Shown piece after piece: positions 21,524 to 27,031 of a DNA stretch of 27,714 nucleotides (the first letter of the stretch is position 1; each line of letters opens with the position of its first letter). Made by a program: the position numbers and the translations under genes. The DNA is taken from the IMG/VR virus record IMGVR_UViG_3300022866_000036, positions 1 to 27,714 of that record; one strand, given 5' to 3'. This stretch comes from a virus. The notes beneath the pieces were generated by a model. The model was not told where the DNA came from, did not search any database, and saw nothing but the letters and a program-made list of their open reading frames with translations.

Positions 21524-21551
21524 AGCACAGAGATCAAGCTGTGCTTTTTTT
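21524..21551 (+). terminator. Rho-independent terminator on the plus strand
   Basis: AGCACAG (21524-21530), loop AGATCAAG and CTGTGCT (21539-21545) form a seven-base-pair stem followed by a run of T (21545-21551). Directional for the plus strand: on the minus strand the hairpin is followed by GGTTTC. It lies between two minus-strand genes, so it has no conventional upstream gene. Confidence 0.8.
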
Positions 21552-21564
21552 CACCGCGAAGTAA

Positions 21565-21906
21565 TTATACATCTAAAGGGCGCTTTCGCAACTCTTCTCT
21601 CAAATGGGAAATAAACCTATCCATGCATAATCTATGATGCGTTGATTGATGACGCAGCATAAGCGCGCGCCTATAGCTGTTAATAGCTGTTGAGTGGTCC
21701 GTTCGGCTTAGCGCCTTAGAAATGTTGCTCCACGTTGCCGACGTGAGCAGGCGTGAGGCCCAGACGATGACATGGCGTACTTGTGCTATATGCTTCGCCC
21801 TGGTGTCTGATTGAATGTCCCGGACCCCTATCTCGCACTCTTCTGATATGTAGTTTATGATAAAATTGATTTCTGCGTATAATTTTCTCTGTTTCCGTTT
21901 ATTCAT
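21565..21906 (-). CDS. DnaA domain IV-only protein
   Basis: 113 aa, ATG at 21906 in an ATGA overlap. Residues 15-85 match the C-terminal DNA-binding domain of DnaA (Bac_DnaA_C): IGVRDIQSDTRAKHIAQVRH, a long helix and the signature RTDHSTAINSYRRA (68-81), whose RxDHST loop contacts the DnaA box. The AAA+ ATPase and helicase-loading domains are absent. The gene lies immediately upstream of the initiator, so it probably acts on phage or host replication, either as an accessory origin binder or as a competitor of host DnaA. Similar stand-alone domains occur in other phages. Confidence 0.88.
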   Translation of the reverse strand: MNKRKQRKLYAEINFIINYISEECEIGVRDIQSDTRAKHIAQVRHVIVWASRLLTSATWSNISKALSRTDHSTAINSYRRALMLRHQSTHHRLCMDRFISHLREELRKRPLDV

Positions 21907-22148
21907 AATTTGTTCTCCATTTTAAGCATATCGGTCATGGCGTTCTGCAATGCCTTTGCGTGGCCCGACTTATACCCGTCAGGGGCTTTCTCGTATGCTT
22001 TTGATGCTTCTGCATGGGCTAGAATAGCGAGTTTCTTTGACGTTTCTTTTATGTGTGCTTTGCTCATTGCCTTGTGAATAGCGCGGGCGCTGAGTGGGCG
22101 TTTTCGTGAATGTTCCAAGTCGTCCCTAAAATCTGCGTAAAAATACAT
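21903..22148 (-). CDS. Small helical protein of unknown function
   Basis: 81 aa, ATG at 22148 with GGAG nine bases upstream. Almost entirely helical and basic (HSRKRPLSARAIHKAMSKAH, KLAILAHAEASKAYEKAPDG). No cysteines, membrane segment or known motif. It lies between the DUF1064 gene and the DnaA-domain gene in the early replication operon. Confidence 0.7.
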   Translation of the reverse strand: MYFYADFRDDLEHSRKRPLSARAIHKAMSKAHIKETSKKLAILAHAEASKAYEKAPDGYKSGHAKALQNAMTDMLKMENKL

Positions 22149-22150
22149 TT

Positions 22151-22465
22151 TTATGTCTCCGTTATTTTGATTCCGTACTGAGCCTCAACAAGCTTTTTCT
22201 TGAGCCTGTACATAGGCGTTTTCATGCCTTTTACGTCCTCAATCACGCAAGTCTCGGCTGTAAAGTATTTAAAGTCTGCCTTGTAAAAACAACAAAATTT
22301 ACCTTTGATTATAATGTCGAAACGAGGCTGTAAGGTGAGGCAGGTAATCTCACCCGCACGTTCGAGAAGCTTTAGCTCTGCATACCTGGCAGCCTCTTTC
22401 TTTGAGTCAAAGGTAATGCCGTCAACAACCGTTTTGACCGCGTTGTATTTGCCGCGCTTAAACAT
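22151..22465 (-). CDS. DUF1064 protein, PD-(D/E)XK-like nuclease fold
   Basis: 104 aa, ATG at 22465, overlapping the repressor gene by 8 bp. The family signature is clear: GKYNAVKTVVDGITFDSKKE near the start, LLERAGEITCLTLQPRFDI in the middle, then YKADFKYF and VIEDVKG with the D...E-D-V-K pattern of restriction-endonuclease-fold enzymes, ending TPMYRLKKKLVEAQYGIKI. In lambdoid phages DUF1064 proteins sit among recombination/replication genes and are suspected Holliday-junction or flap nucleases. Catalytic activity is inferred from the retained acidic and Lys residues. Confidence 0.85.
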   Translation of the reverse strand: MFKRGKYNAVKTVVDGITFDSKKEAARYAELKLLERAGEITCLTLQPRFDIIIKGKFCCFYKADFKYFTAETCVIEDVKGMKTPMYRLKKKLVEAQYGIKITET

Positions 22466-22649
22466 TGAAGAAATCGCAGAGTTTTGGTTCCACGCCTTTC
22501 TTCCGAGCGAACGTAATAAGCGGCTCTGCGTACTTCATTGCAATCCCTGTCTTTTTCCATTTCGAGACTTTATCGTCTGAAACGTTTAAGGCTGTTGCAA
22601 TCTCGCGAGTGCCGCCAATTGATTCTAATAACTGTTTATGTAAATGCAT
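22458..22649 (-). CDS. Cro/YdaS-like helix-turn-helix regulator
   Basis: 63 aa, ATG at 22649 with AGGAG close upstream. The fold reads LLESIGGTREIATALNVSDD, KVSKWKKTGIAMKYAEPL, a lambda-repressor-type HTH of the Cro/YdaS group with recognition helix SDDKVSKWKK. It is the first gene of the minus-strand early operon and faces the divergent plus-strand operon over a 117-bp region full of TTTGC/GCAAA inverted repeats, which are its likely operators. It therefore probably acts as the early genetic switch. No second, CI-like repressor is visible in this window. Confidence 0.82.
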   Translation of the reverse strand: MHLHKQLLESIGGTREIATALNVSDDKVSKWKKTGIAMKYAEPLITFARKKGVEPKLCDFFNV

Positions 22650-22670
22650 GAATTCTCCTTTTCAGTTTTC

Positions 22671-22699
22671 TTTGTACCGCAAATATATTTGCAGCGCAA
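22671..22699 (-). promoter_or_regulatory. Possible leftward early promoter overlapped by operator
   Basis: On the minus strand TTGCGC (22699-22694), a 17-base spacer and TACAAA (22676-22671) precede the repressor ATG at 22649. Box matches are modest (3/6 and 4/6). The perfect palindrome GCAAATATATTTGC fills the spacer, a position where bound repressor would block polymerase. Confidence 0.4.
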
Positions 22700-22705
22700 T
22701 GCAAA
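22679..22705. promoter_or_regulatory. Overlapping operator-like inverted repeats
   Basis: Two dyads share a half-site: the perfect 14-bp palindrome GCAAATATATTTGC (22679-22692) and TTTGCA-N6-TGCAAA (22688-22705). The second recurs exactly, with a different N6, at 26696-26713. They sit between the divergent early genes, next to a Cro-like gene. Confidence 0.7.
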
Positions 22706-22712
22706 ATAATAC

Positions 22713-22745
22713 TTGTTAGTCAGATAAATTGGTGTATTATATAAT
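22713..22745 (+). promoter_or_regulatory. Possible rightward early promoter
   Basis: TTGTTA (22713-22718) followed after 16 bases by TATTAT (22735-22740); a perfect TATAAT also occurs at 22740-22745 but without a good -35. It lies 22-27 bases ahead of the first plus-strand ATG (22767), beside the operators. The surrounding GGTGTATT(A/G)TA is repeated at 26715-26725. Confidence 0.5.
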
Positions 22746-22766
22746 CATCAAACAACGGAGGATTTT

Positions 22767-22961
22767 ATGGACAAACCGATTCAAGATAGCTTACGAAAAT
22801 CCACCCAAGACCATATTGACAGGTTAGAAAGTGAAGCTATCATTATGGCGGACGCGCTTGATTACATAATGCACAGCTGGCCTGAGATATTTGAGTACCG
22901 CCACGGTGCGCCGCACATCAAACAAACAAAGGGATTAATTAAATGGCACAAGCACAAGTAG
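22767..22961 (+). CDS. First gene of the plus-strand early operon, helical protein
   Basis: 64 aa, ATG at 22767 with GGAGG six bases upstream. Helical with a Glu/Met/Asp-rich core (RLESEAIIMADALDYIMHSW) and a basic end (GLIKWHKHK). No recognised domain. As the first gene behind the switch it could be a host-takeover or regulatory protein, but nothing in the sequence shows this. Overlaps the next gene by 19 bp. Confidence 0.7.
   Translation: MDKPIQDSLRKSTQDHIDRLESEAIIMADALDYIMHSWPEIFEYRHGAPHIKQTKGLIKWHKHK
22921..22937 (+). repeat. 17-bp ribosome-binding-site repeat (also at 26733-26749)
   Basis: AACAAACAAAGGGATTA occurs identically at 22921-22937 and 26733-26749, each directly before a start codon (22943 and 26755) and each carrying AAAGGG as the Shine-Dalgarno. 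The first copy lies inside the end of the preceding gene. Confidence 0.85.
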
Positions 22962-23167
22962 AGATTCTAGGTGGGCTTACTGTTTTGGCGAGGGGTCCGA
23001 TTTGCCCACCAGAACCAGACGTTGGAATTTTTCACCCCTATGTTGTTGATTGGGAACTTTTTTGGACAACAGGGAAGGGCAAGGAACTACCTGAGTCTAT
23101 GTATCAACGACTCAGTAACGCTGACGAAGAGGCGATTGAACACGCTCTTTTAACGGATGAATTCTAA
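22943..23167 (+). CDS. Small protein of unknown function
   Basis: 74 aa, ATG at 22943 behind AAAGGG. The N-terminus is hydrophobic but short (EILGGLTVLARGPICPPEPD); the centre is aromatic (VGIFHPYVVDWELFWTTGKG) and the C-terminus acidic and helical. The stop overlaps the next start (TAATG). No family recognised. Confidence 0.65.
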   Translation: MAQAQVEILGGLTVLARGPICPPEPDVGIFHPYVVDWELFWTTGKGKELPESMYQRLSNADEEAIEHALLTDEF

Positions 23168-23373
23168 TGAACAAAGCAATTGTAAACGTCCTGCGCCGGT
23201 CGGCAAAACTTCGAGGGGCCACGTCAGACGACGTGCAAGATGCTTTAATTCACGCTGAAGCCATATTAAAGTGCGCGCCTCAGATAAGCACCAGTTGTGG
23301 CGGCAAAGGCCCGAGCACATCAACATTTGTTGCGCTGGAAAAAGTGCGTAAAGCAATAGAAAAAGGAAACTAG
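23167..23373 (+). CDS. Small protein of unknown function
   Basis: 68 aa, ATG at 23167 in a TAATG overlap. Two helices (NVLRRSAKLRGATSDDVQDA, STFVALEKVRKAIEKGN) flank a Gly/Ser/Thr-rich turn with two cysteines. Ends five bases before the ERF gene, so it is co-translated with the recombination module. Unknown function. Confidence 0.65.
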   Translation: MNKAIVNVLRRSAKLRGATSDDVQDALIHAEAILKCAPQISTSCGGKGPSTSTFVALEKVRKAIEKGN

Positions 23374-23378
23374 GAAAA

Positions 23379-23981
23379 ATGACACACGTAAAATCAAGTA
23401 TTTTAGCATCGCTGCATAGTGTTATGGAAAAATGCGGATACGTTCAAAAGAAAGGGAAAAACACGTTCCACGGCTACAAGTACGCGGGCGAAGCTGACTT
23501 GTTAGAGGTGCTGCGCCCTGCAATGATTGAAGCGGGGCTTATGTTGATTCCATCGCAAGAAGAAGTGCAGCCAATAGACTCTCATGGTAACACATTAGTT
23601 AAAGTTGCTTACACCCTCGCGCATAAAGATGGCGAGGTGTGGCCAGAGAAAATTATCGCTTACGGATGCGGAAATGACAGAAACAAGAACGGTGTCGGCG
23701 ACAAAGGACTGTACAAGGCGTTAACTGGTGCTAATAAATATCTGCTGTTCAAGTTGTTCCAGATAGAAACAGGCGACGACCCAGAGGCATCAGAAGGGAC
23801 GCCAGTTATTCATCGAAACATCACGGAGAAACAAGAACAAGAACTGGTGAAATTAATAAATCAAAAAGGCGTCAAATCTTCTGTATTTTTAAAGTATTAC
23901 AAAATAGAGAATTATGACGAGATGCCGTCCGACAAGTTTGCATCAGCAAAAGCATCTCTTGAAAACAAGGCAGACGCATAA
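23379..23981 (+). CDS. erf-like: ERF-family single-strand annealing recombinase
   Basis: 200 aa, ATG at 23379 behind AGGAAA. ERF proteins (as in P22) anneal complementary single strands and promote phage DNA circularisation and recombination. The core matches: SVMEKCGYVQKKGKNTFHGY, YAGEADLLEVLRPAMIEAGL, then YGCGNDRNKNGVGDKGLYKA and LTGANKYLLFKLFQIETGDD, the family's best-conserved block. The C-terminal third is a Lys/Glu-rich extension. It overlaps the exonuclease gene by one base, forming the usual exonuclease-annealase pair. Confidence 0.9.
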   Translation: MTHVKSSILASLHSVMEKCGYVQKKGKNTFHGYKYAGEADLLEVLRPAMIEAGLMLIPSQEEVQPIDSHGNTLVKVAYTLAHKDGEVWPEKIIAYGCGNDRNKNGVGDKGLYKALTGANKYLLFKLFQIETGDDPEASEGTPVIHRNITEKQEQELVKLINQKGVKSSVFLKYYKIENYDEMPSDKFASAKASLENKADA

Positions 23982-24595
23982 TGGAACAAAGAACGCCAGA
24001 ATGGTTTGCGGCCCGAACAGGCAAGGTTAGTGCTAGTAAAGTCTCAGATGTTATGTCTAAGACTAAATCAGGGTATGGCGCAAGCCGAGCCACATACATG
24101 AGCCAACTTCTCGTGGAGAGGCTCACAGGCACCCCTACGGAGTTCTACGCCAACGCAGCCATGCAATGGGGAACTGATACCGAGCCGCAAGCGCGAGCTG
24201 CCTACGAATTTAAAACAGGCAACGCTGTTATTGAAGAAGGATTCATTCTGCACCCTAACATCGAAATGTCAGGGGCATCACCTGACGGCATGGTATGCGA
24301 TGAGGGTATGCTGGAGATTAAATGCCCCAACACAGCAACGCACATTGCAACGTTGCTCGCAGAAAAAGCACCGTCGAAATATATGAACCAAATGCAATGG
24401 CAGATGGCTTGTGCTGGGCGTCAATGGTGCGACTTCGTGTCATTCGACCCTAGACTACCAGAGAACAATGATTTCTTTTGTGTCCGCGTTGACCGTGACG
24501 ACGAGCGCATTGAAGAGCTTGAATCCGAGGTTGTTAAATTCCTTGGAGAGCTAGACGAAATGATTTTGAAACTGAAAGAAAGATTAAAAAAATGA
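23981..24595 (+). CDS. YqaJ / lambda-type 5'-3' exonuclease
   Basis: 204 aa, ATG at 23981 (TAATG overlap). Recombination exonuclease that resects double-strand ends to produce ssDNA for ERF. The opening EQRTPEWFAARTGKVSASK is the YqaJ signature. Catalytic residues are visible: SPDG with D102, then E112 and K114 in LEIKCP, and the following MQWQMACAG helix typical of the family. Length fits YqaJ-domain phage exonucleases. It is translationally coupled to SSB (4-bp overlap). Confidence 0.92.
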   Translation: MEQRTPEWFAARTGKVSASKVSDVMSKTKSGYGASRATYMSQLLVERLTGTPTEFYANAAMQWGTDTEPQARAAYEFKTGNAVIEEGFILHPNIEMSGASPDGMVCDEGMLEIKCPNTATHIATLLAEKAPSKYMNQMQWQMACAGRQWCDFVSFDPRLPENNDFFCVRVDRDDERIEELESEVVKFLGELDEMILKLKERLKK

Positions 24596-24963
24596 TGCAT
24601 CTAATGGTGGCCGGGAATGTCGGTCGAGATAGCGAAATAAGAACGACTCAATCTGGTAAGAGCAACGCGAGCTGGTCTGTCGCTTGCGACACTGGATTCG
24701 GAGACAAGAAAAAGACGACATGGGTCCGGTGCACAATGTGGGGAGAACGTGGAGAAAAACTTTCTGCATGGATTAAAAAAGGAACTAAGATTGTTGTTAC
24801 AGGTGAACCAACTATCAACGAATATGTTGCGAAAGACGGGACGACGAAAACGTCATTAGAGCTGCGTGTTTCAGAAGTTAAACTAATGGGCGGTTCTGAG
24901 CATAATGATAGTGGTGAAGAAACGGCCATAGCCAGCAATACGGACTTAGATATACCTTTTTAA
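24592..24963 (+). CDS. ssb: Single-stranded DNA-binding protein
   Basis: 123 aa, ATG at 24592 (a second ATG follows directly), overlapping the exonuclease stop. OB-fold SSB: MVAGNVGRDSEIRTTQSGK, then NASWSVACDTGF, TTWVRCTMWGERGEKLSAWI and KGTKIVVTGEPTINEYVAKD. The acidic tail ends DLDIPF, matching the C-terminal tip through which bacterial SSBs recruit partner enzymes. The linker is short compared with E. coli SSB (178 aa). It closes the exonuclease-annealase-SSB module and probably serves both recombination and replication. Confidence 0.93.
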   Translation: MMHLMVAGNVGRDSEIRTTQSGKSNASWSVACDTGFGDKKKTTWVRCTMWGERGEKLSAWIKKGTKIVVTGEPTINEYVAKDGTTKTSLELRVSEVKLMGGSEHNDSGEETAIASNTDLDIPF

Positions 24964-24982
24964 CATATCGGGAATGGTATAA

Positions 24983-25084
24983 GCTCACAGAATTGGCATG
25001 GTGAGCGTACGGAAACAATCGCTGAGGTTTTCCCGACCTTTTGACACCTAAACCGCCCGCGCCGGGACGGGACAATATCCCGGC
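24983..25084 (+). other. Two hairpins in the 147-bp gap after ssb
   Basis: GCTCAC (24983-24988) pairs with GTGAGC (25001-25006) over a 12-nt loop, and GCCGGGA (25061-25067) pairs with TCCCGGC (25078-25084) over a 10-nt loop, followed by AACTTTTC. The second could be a weak terminator or attenuator before the gene at 25111. A perfect TTGACA at 25041-25046 has no -10 at a normal distance. Confidence 0.5.
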
Positions 25085-25110
25085 AACTTTTCAAAATAGG
25101 ATATTCATAA

Positions 25111-25311
25111 ATGAGTAAATATATAAAAATCAAAATAGACGTAGACTCTGGCGAGGCGTCAGCAGAAGTCACAGAGGCTTTTGAAATGGAATCAGGAATT
25201 TGGCAATTAGATATTTTAAAAGATATTATCTCTGACTTAAGCGCCATTTATGATGCTACCCACGAAGACGTGTTCAGCCCTAAAAATGATACCCAAGAAA
25301 CTCAAGCATAA
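25111..25311 (+). CDS. Small acidic protein of unknown function
   Basis: 66 aa, ATG at 25111 behind AGGAT. Beta-like start (YIKIKIDVDSGEASAEV) and an acidic helical end (LSAIYDATHEDVFSPKND). No cysteines or motif. It overlaps the HNH gene by 26 bp. Function unknown. Confidence 0.65.
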   Translation: MSKYIKIKIDVDSGEASAEVTEAFEMESGIWQLDILKDIISDLSAIYDATHEDVFSPKNDTQETQA

Positions 25312-25615
25312 GCGCATCAAGCGCAAAGACCGCAATAGCCTGCGCCATCTTGCTTGGGTCGCAACGCATCCGTGTTGCGTGTGTGGACGCAGTGAAATCG
25401 CAGTGCACCATCTAATTCATTATAAACCATCAGATAAGATTGGGCGTCGTGACGACAAATACGTCATTCCGATATGTAGAGACTCGCATGATCTAGCGCG
25501 GGGTGTGCATGGCCCAGAGGCCGAAATCGGCTTTCTGGAATCTCGCGGGGTTAATGGGCTAGAATACGCTTTAGAACTTTTTGAAAAATCACCATATAAG
25601 GATGAATTATCATGA
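25286..25615 (+). CDS. HNH / treble-clef nuclease-like protein
   Basis: 109 aa. I chose ATG at 25286 (MIPKKLKHKRIKRKDRNSL), which gives a basic N-terminus and a smaller overlap than the ATG at 25250. Zinc and catalytic pattern: C30/C31-V-C33, H41-H42 (VHHL), D56-D57, then C64 and H68 (IPICRDSHDLARG). The Cys pair, HH and C-x3-H are those of small HNH-type recombination endonucleases found near phage recombination genes. It could resolve junctions or process DNA ends alongside NinB. Substrate is not shown by the sequence. Confidence 0.75.
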   Translation: MIPKKLKHKRIKRKDRNSLRHLAWVATHPCCVCGRSEIAVHHLIHYKPSDKIGRRDDKYVIPICRDSHDLARGVHGPEAEIGFLESRGVNGLEYALELFEKSPYKDELS

Positions 25616-25785
25616 CTGATCAAGAACAGGATAACCCTCAACACATATATGCTCCCACTTTCTCTATAGATTTCTCGCCGCACTGTGAATGGGCTAAGAT
25701 GGCGACTGGTAAAATAATAGGATATCGGTGGTGGGTTCTAGGTCCGTTATCTTTCCATGTTATGTGGAATAGAAAAGGAGAATGA
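25612..25785 (+). CDS. 57-aa protein of unknown function
   Basis: ATG at 25612 overlaps the HNH stop (ATGA), and the TGA at 25785 is followed three bases later by the next ATG. The protein has an acidic start (MTDQEQDNPQHIYAPTFSID) and a Trp-rich hydrophobic end (GYRWWVLGPLSFHVMWNRKG). The exact fit between neighbours and the GGAG at its end serving the next gene support it. No family recognised. Confidence 0.7.
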   Translation: MTDQEQDNPQHIYAPTFSIDFSPHCEWAKMATGKIIGYRWWVLGPLSFHVMWNRKGE

Positions 25786-25788
25786 GGA

Positions 25789-26064
25789 ATGAGCGTAGTA
25801 AAACTGGATGACCACAGACCGCACGAATACCAGTACGTGGCTTGCATGGAATGTGGCTATGACTGGGTTGCGGTTATGCCTTGCGCATTGGAACATAAGC
25901 TTGAGTGCAGCGAATGTGGCAAGCAGGAAGGCGAGGTCGTTGACGGTGGCAATATGGCATGGTTCCGGAGATTTATGTCGAAGGCAATGGGACCGAAAGA
26001 CCAACGCAAACGAAGTCTTGTTTTGTTGAATCAGAAACTCATGAAATATGAAGGGGTTTTGTGA
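25789..26064 (+). CDS. Zinc-ribbon protein
   Basis: 91 aa, ATG at 25789 behind GGAG. Two Cys pairs, CMEC and CSEC (about residues 19-22 and 40-43), spaced as a zinc ribbon with YQYVACMECGYDWVAVMP between strands. The C-terminal half is basic and helical (WFRRFMSKAMGPKDQRKRS). Nucleic-acid or protein binding is likely; a specific role is not evident. Overlaps the next start by one base. Confidence 0.75.
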   Translation: MSVVKLDDHRPHEYQYVACMECGYDWVAVMPCALEHKLECSECGKQEGEVVDGGNMAWFRRFMSKAMGPKDQRKRSLVLLNQKLMKYEGVL

Positions 26065-26132
26065 TGAATGTTATATCTTTATGCCTATTAAATTTATTAT
26101 TTGTAGCGGTTATCCTTTGGAAAGTGTTTTGA
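26064..26132 (+). CDS. 22-aa single-helix membrane microprotein
   Basis: ATG at 26064 overlaps the upstream TGA (TGATG), and the next gene starts one base after its stop. The product MNVISLCLLNLLFVAVILWK plus VF is one hydrophobic helix spanning almost the whole protein. Exact packing between two genes supports translation. Similar microproteins can be holin regulators or membrane modulators; function here is unknown. Confidence 0.6.
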   Translation: MNVISLCLLNLLFVAVILWKVF

Positions 26133-26133
26133 T

Positions 26134-26316
26134 ATGGTTGATATCCTAATAAGGTTAAATAGTCCTATTAAACATCCACAGGATAGCGTAAACCAACGAC
26201 AAGAAGCGTCATTTGAAATAAAGAAATTGAGGGTTGAAAACGCTAAACTTGTTCAAGAACTGGACGGGGTTATTGATTCAATAGGGCGCTTACAAGTAGA
26301 AGGGGAACTTGAATGA
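26134..26316 (+). CDS. Small coiled-coil protein
   Basis: 60 aa, ATG at 26134. N-terminal polar segment (MVDILIRLNSPIKHPQDSV), then a heptad-like coiled coil (EIKKLRVENAKLVQELDGVI). It overlaps ninB by 4 bp. No family recognised. Confidence 0.65.
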   Translation: MVDILIRLNSPIKHPQDSVNQRQEASFEIKKLRVENAKLVQELDGVIDSIGRLQVEGELE

Positions 26317-26690
26317 CACAAAGAATAATCATACGTGAAGAGCGCCAGCGCCAACACGCGATTGACCGTATCCATGCACTAAACATTACAACGGTCTGGG
26401 ACATATCAATAAAGCCATATAAGAAAAACAGGAGCCTTGAGCAAAACGCTTTGATGTGGAAGCTATACGACATTCTCGGAAGTGAGCTAGGTTACACGCC
26501 CGACGAAATGCACGAGGCGCTCATGCGTATCGGCCTAATGCCTAAAATTGTTGATACGATAGATGGCCCTGTTGAAGTCTACACGACTCGAAAATTAACG
26601 GTAAAACCCATGGCAGAATACCTAGACTCTATTTACCGGTTTGCCGCCGAGCATGGTATTAAATTGCCAATGCCGGATTACCCAGAATAA
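26313..26690 (+). CDS. ninB: NinB / lambda Orf-like recombination mediator
   Basis: 125 aa, ATG at 26313 (ATGA overlap). NinB (lambda Orf) is a recombination mediator that binds ssDNA and SSB. The family core is plain: SIKPYKKNRSLEQNALMWKL, then YDILGSELGYTPDEMHEALM and the C-terminal TTRKLTVKPMAEYLDSIYRF, AAEHGIKLPMPDYPE. Length matches lambda NinB (146 aa) minus a short tail. Together with ERF, exonuclease and SSB it completes a lambda-style recombination set. Confidence 0.9.
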   Translation: MTQRIIIREERQRQHAIDRIHALNITTVWDISIKPYKKNRSLEQNALMWKLYDILGSELGYTPDEMHEALMRIGLMPKIVDTIDGPVEVYTTRKLTVKPMAEYLDSIYRFAAEHGIKLPMPDYPE

Positions 26691-26695
26691 TAATG

Positions 26696-26713
26696 TTTGC
26701 AATCTGGTGCAAA
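26696..26713. promoter_or_regulatory. Second TTTGCA-N6-TGCAAA operator with promoter-like context
   Basis: TTTGCA (26696-26701), ATCTGG and TGCAAA (26708-26713) repeat the dyad seen at 22688-22705. Directly downstream, TATTGT (26719-26724) lies 16 bases after TTGCAA (26697-26702), so the dyad overlaps the putative -35. The following gene starts at 26755. Confidence 0.65.
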
Positions 26714-26732
26714 GGGTGTATTGTAGATTATC

Positions 26733-26749
26733 AACAAACAAAGGGATTA
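26733..26749 (+). repeat. 17-bp ribosome-binding-site repeat (also at 22921-22937)
   Basis: Identical to 22921-22937 (AACAAACAAAGGGATTA) and placed six bases before the ATG at 26755. Confidence 0.85.
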
Positions 26750-26754
26750 CCAGA

Positions 26755-26880
26755 ATGACATATCAAAACATTTTAAAAGGCCAAATTGAACGAGGCGAGG
26801 TGACAACTTTTAAAGCTGTTACCTGGCTTTGCTTGCATGGCGGCCTATCAATCCAGCAAGCAGAGGCGCTTCTCAAATGA
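26755..26880 (+). CDS. 41-aa protein of unknown function
   Basis: ATG at 26755 behind the repeated AAAGGG ribosome binding site; the frame is open further upstream but an in-frame start there would overlap ninB and the operator. The product is helical (MTYQNILKGQIERGEVTTFK; HGGLSIQQAEALLK), the end resembling an HTH. It overlaps the next gene by 4 bp (ATGA). Confidence 0.65.
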   Translation: MTYQNILKGQIERGEVTTFKAVTWLCLHGGLSIQQAEALLK

Positions 26881-27029
26881 AAATGTTTATTTTAGGCGTT
26901 AGCTTGATGTTATTGTTATCAACATTAATGTTCATTGTCTTTGTTTCAATGGCTGAAACTCAGGCGCAATATGAAATCGATTATCAAGAGTGCGGCGGAA
27001 AATACTGCACACCACATGAAGGGATATAA
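26877..27029 (+). CDS. 50-aa membrane-anchored or exported protein
   Basis: ATG at 26877 overlaps the upstream stop. Residues 4-24 are strongly hydrophobic (FILGVSLMLLLSTLMFIVFV) behind one Lys, followed by a polar tail with two cysteines (DYQECGGKYCTPHEG). This fits a membrane anchor or uncleaved signal with a small periplasmic tail whose cysteines may form a disulfide. Function unknown. Confidence 0.7.
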   Translation: MKMFILGVSLMLLLSTLMFIVFVSMAETQAQYEIDYQECGGKYCTPHEGI

Positions 27030-27031
27030 TT

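Larger units (their letters stand above)
21377..21551 (+). ncRNA. Candidate antisense RNA to the replication initiator mRNA
   Basis: A plus-strand transcript between the promoter at 21341-21369 and the terminator at 21524-21551 would be about 175 nt. It would be complementary to the first 31 codons, the start codon and the ribosome binding site of the initiator gene, and to its leader. The region has no plausible plus-strand coding gene. The arrangement parallels lambda OOP RNA beside O and plasmid antisense RNAs that control Rep synthesis. Existence of the RNA is inference from the two signals. Confidence 0.5.

Noticed and set aside
25041-25046. Perfect TTGACA -35 box after ssb
   Set aside because: At 16-18 bases downstream the sequence is GC-rich (GCCGGGACGG) with nothing like a -10 box.
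26728-26924. Two TTATCAACA sequences resembling DnaA boxes (26728-26736 and 26916-26924)
   Set aside because: Each has one mismatch to TTATNCACA, they are 188 bp apart, one is inside a gene, and they are far from the iteron array.
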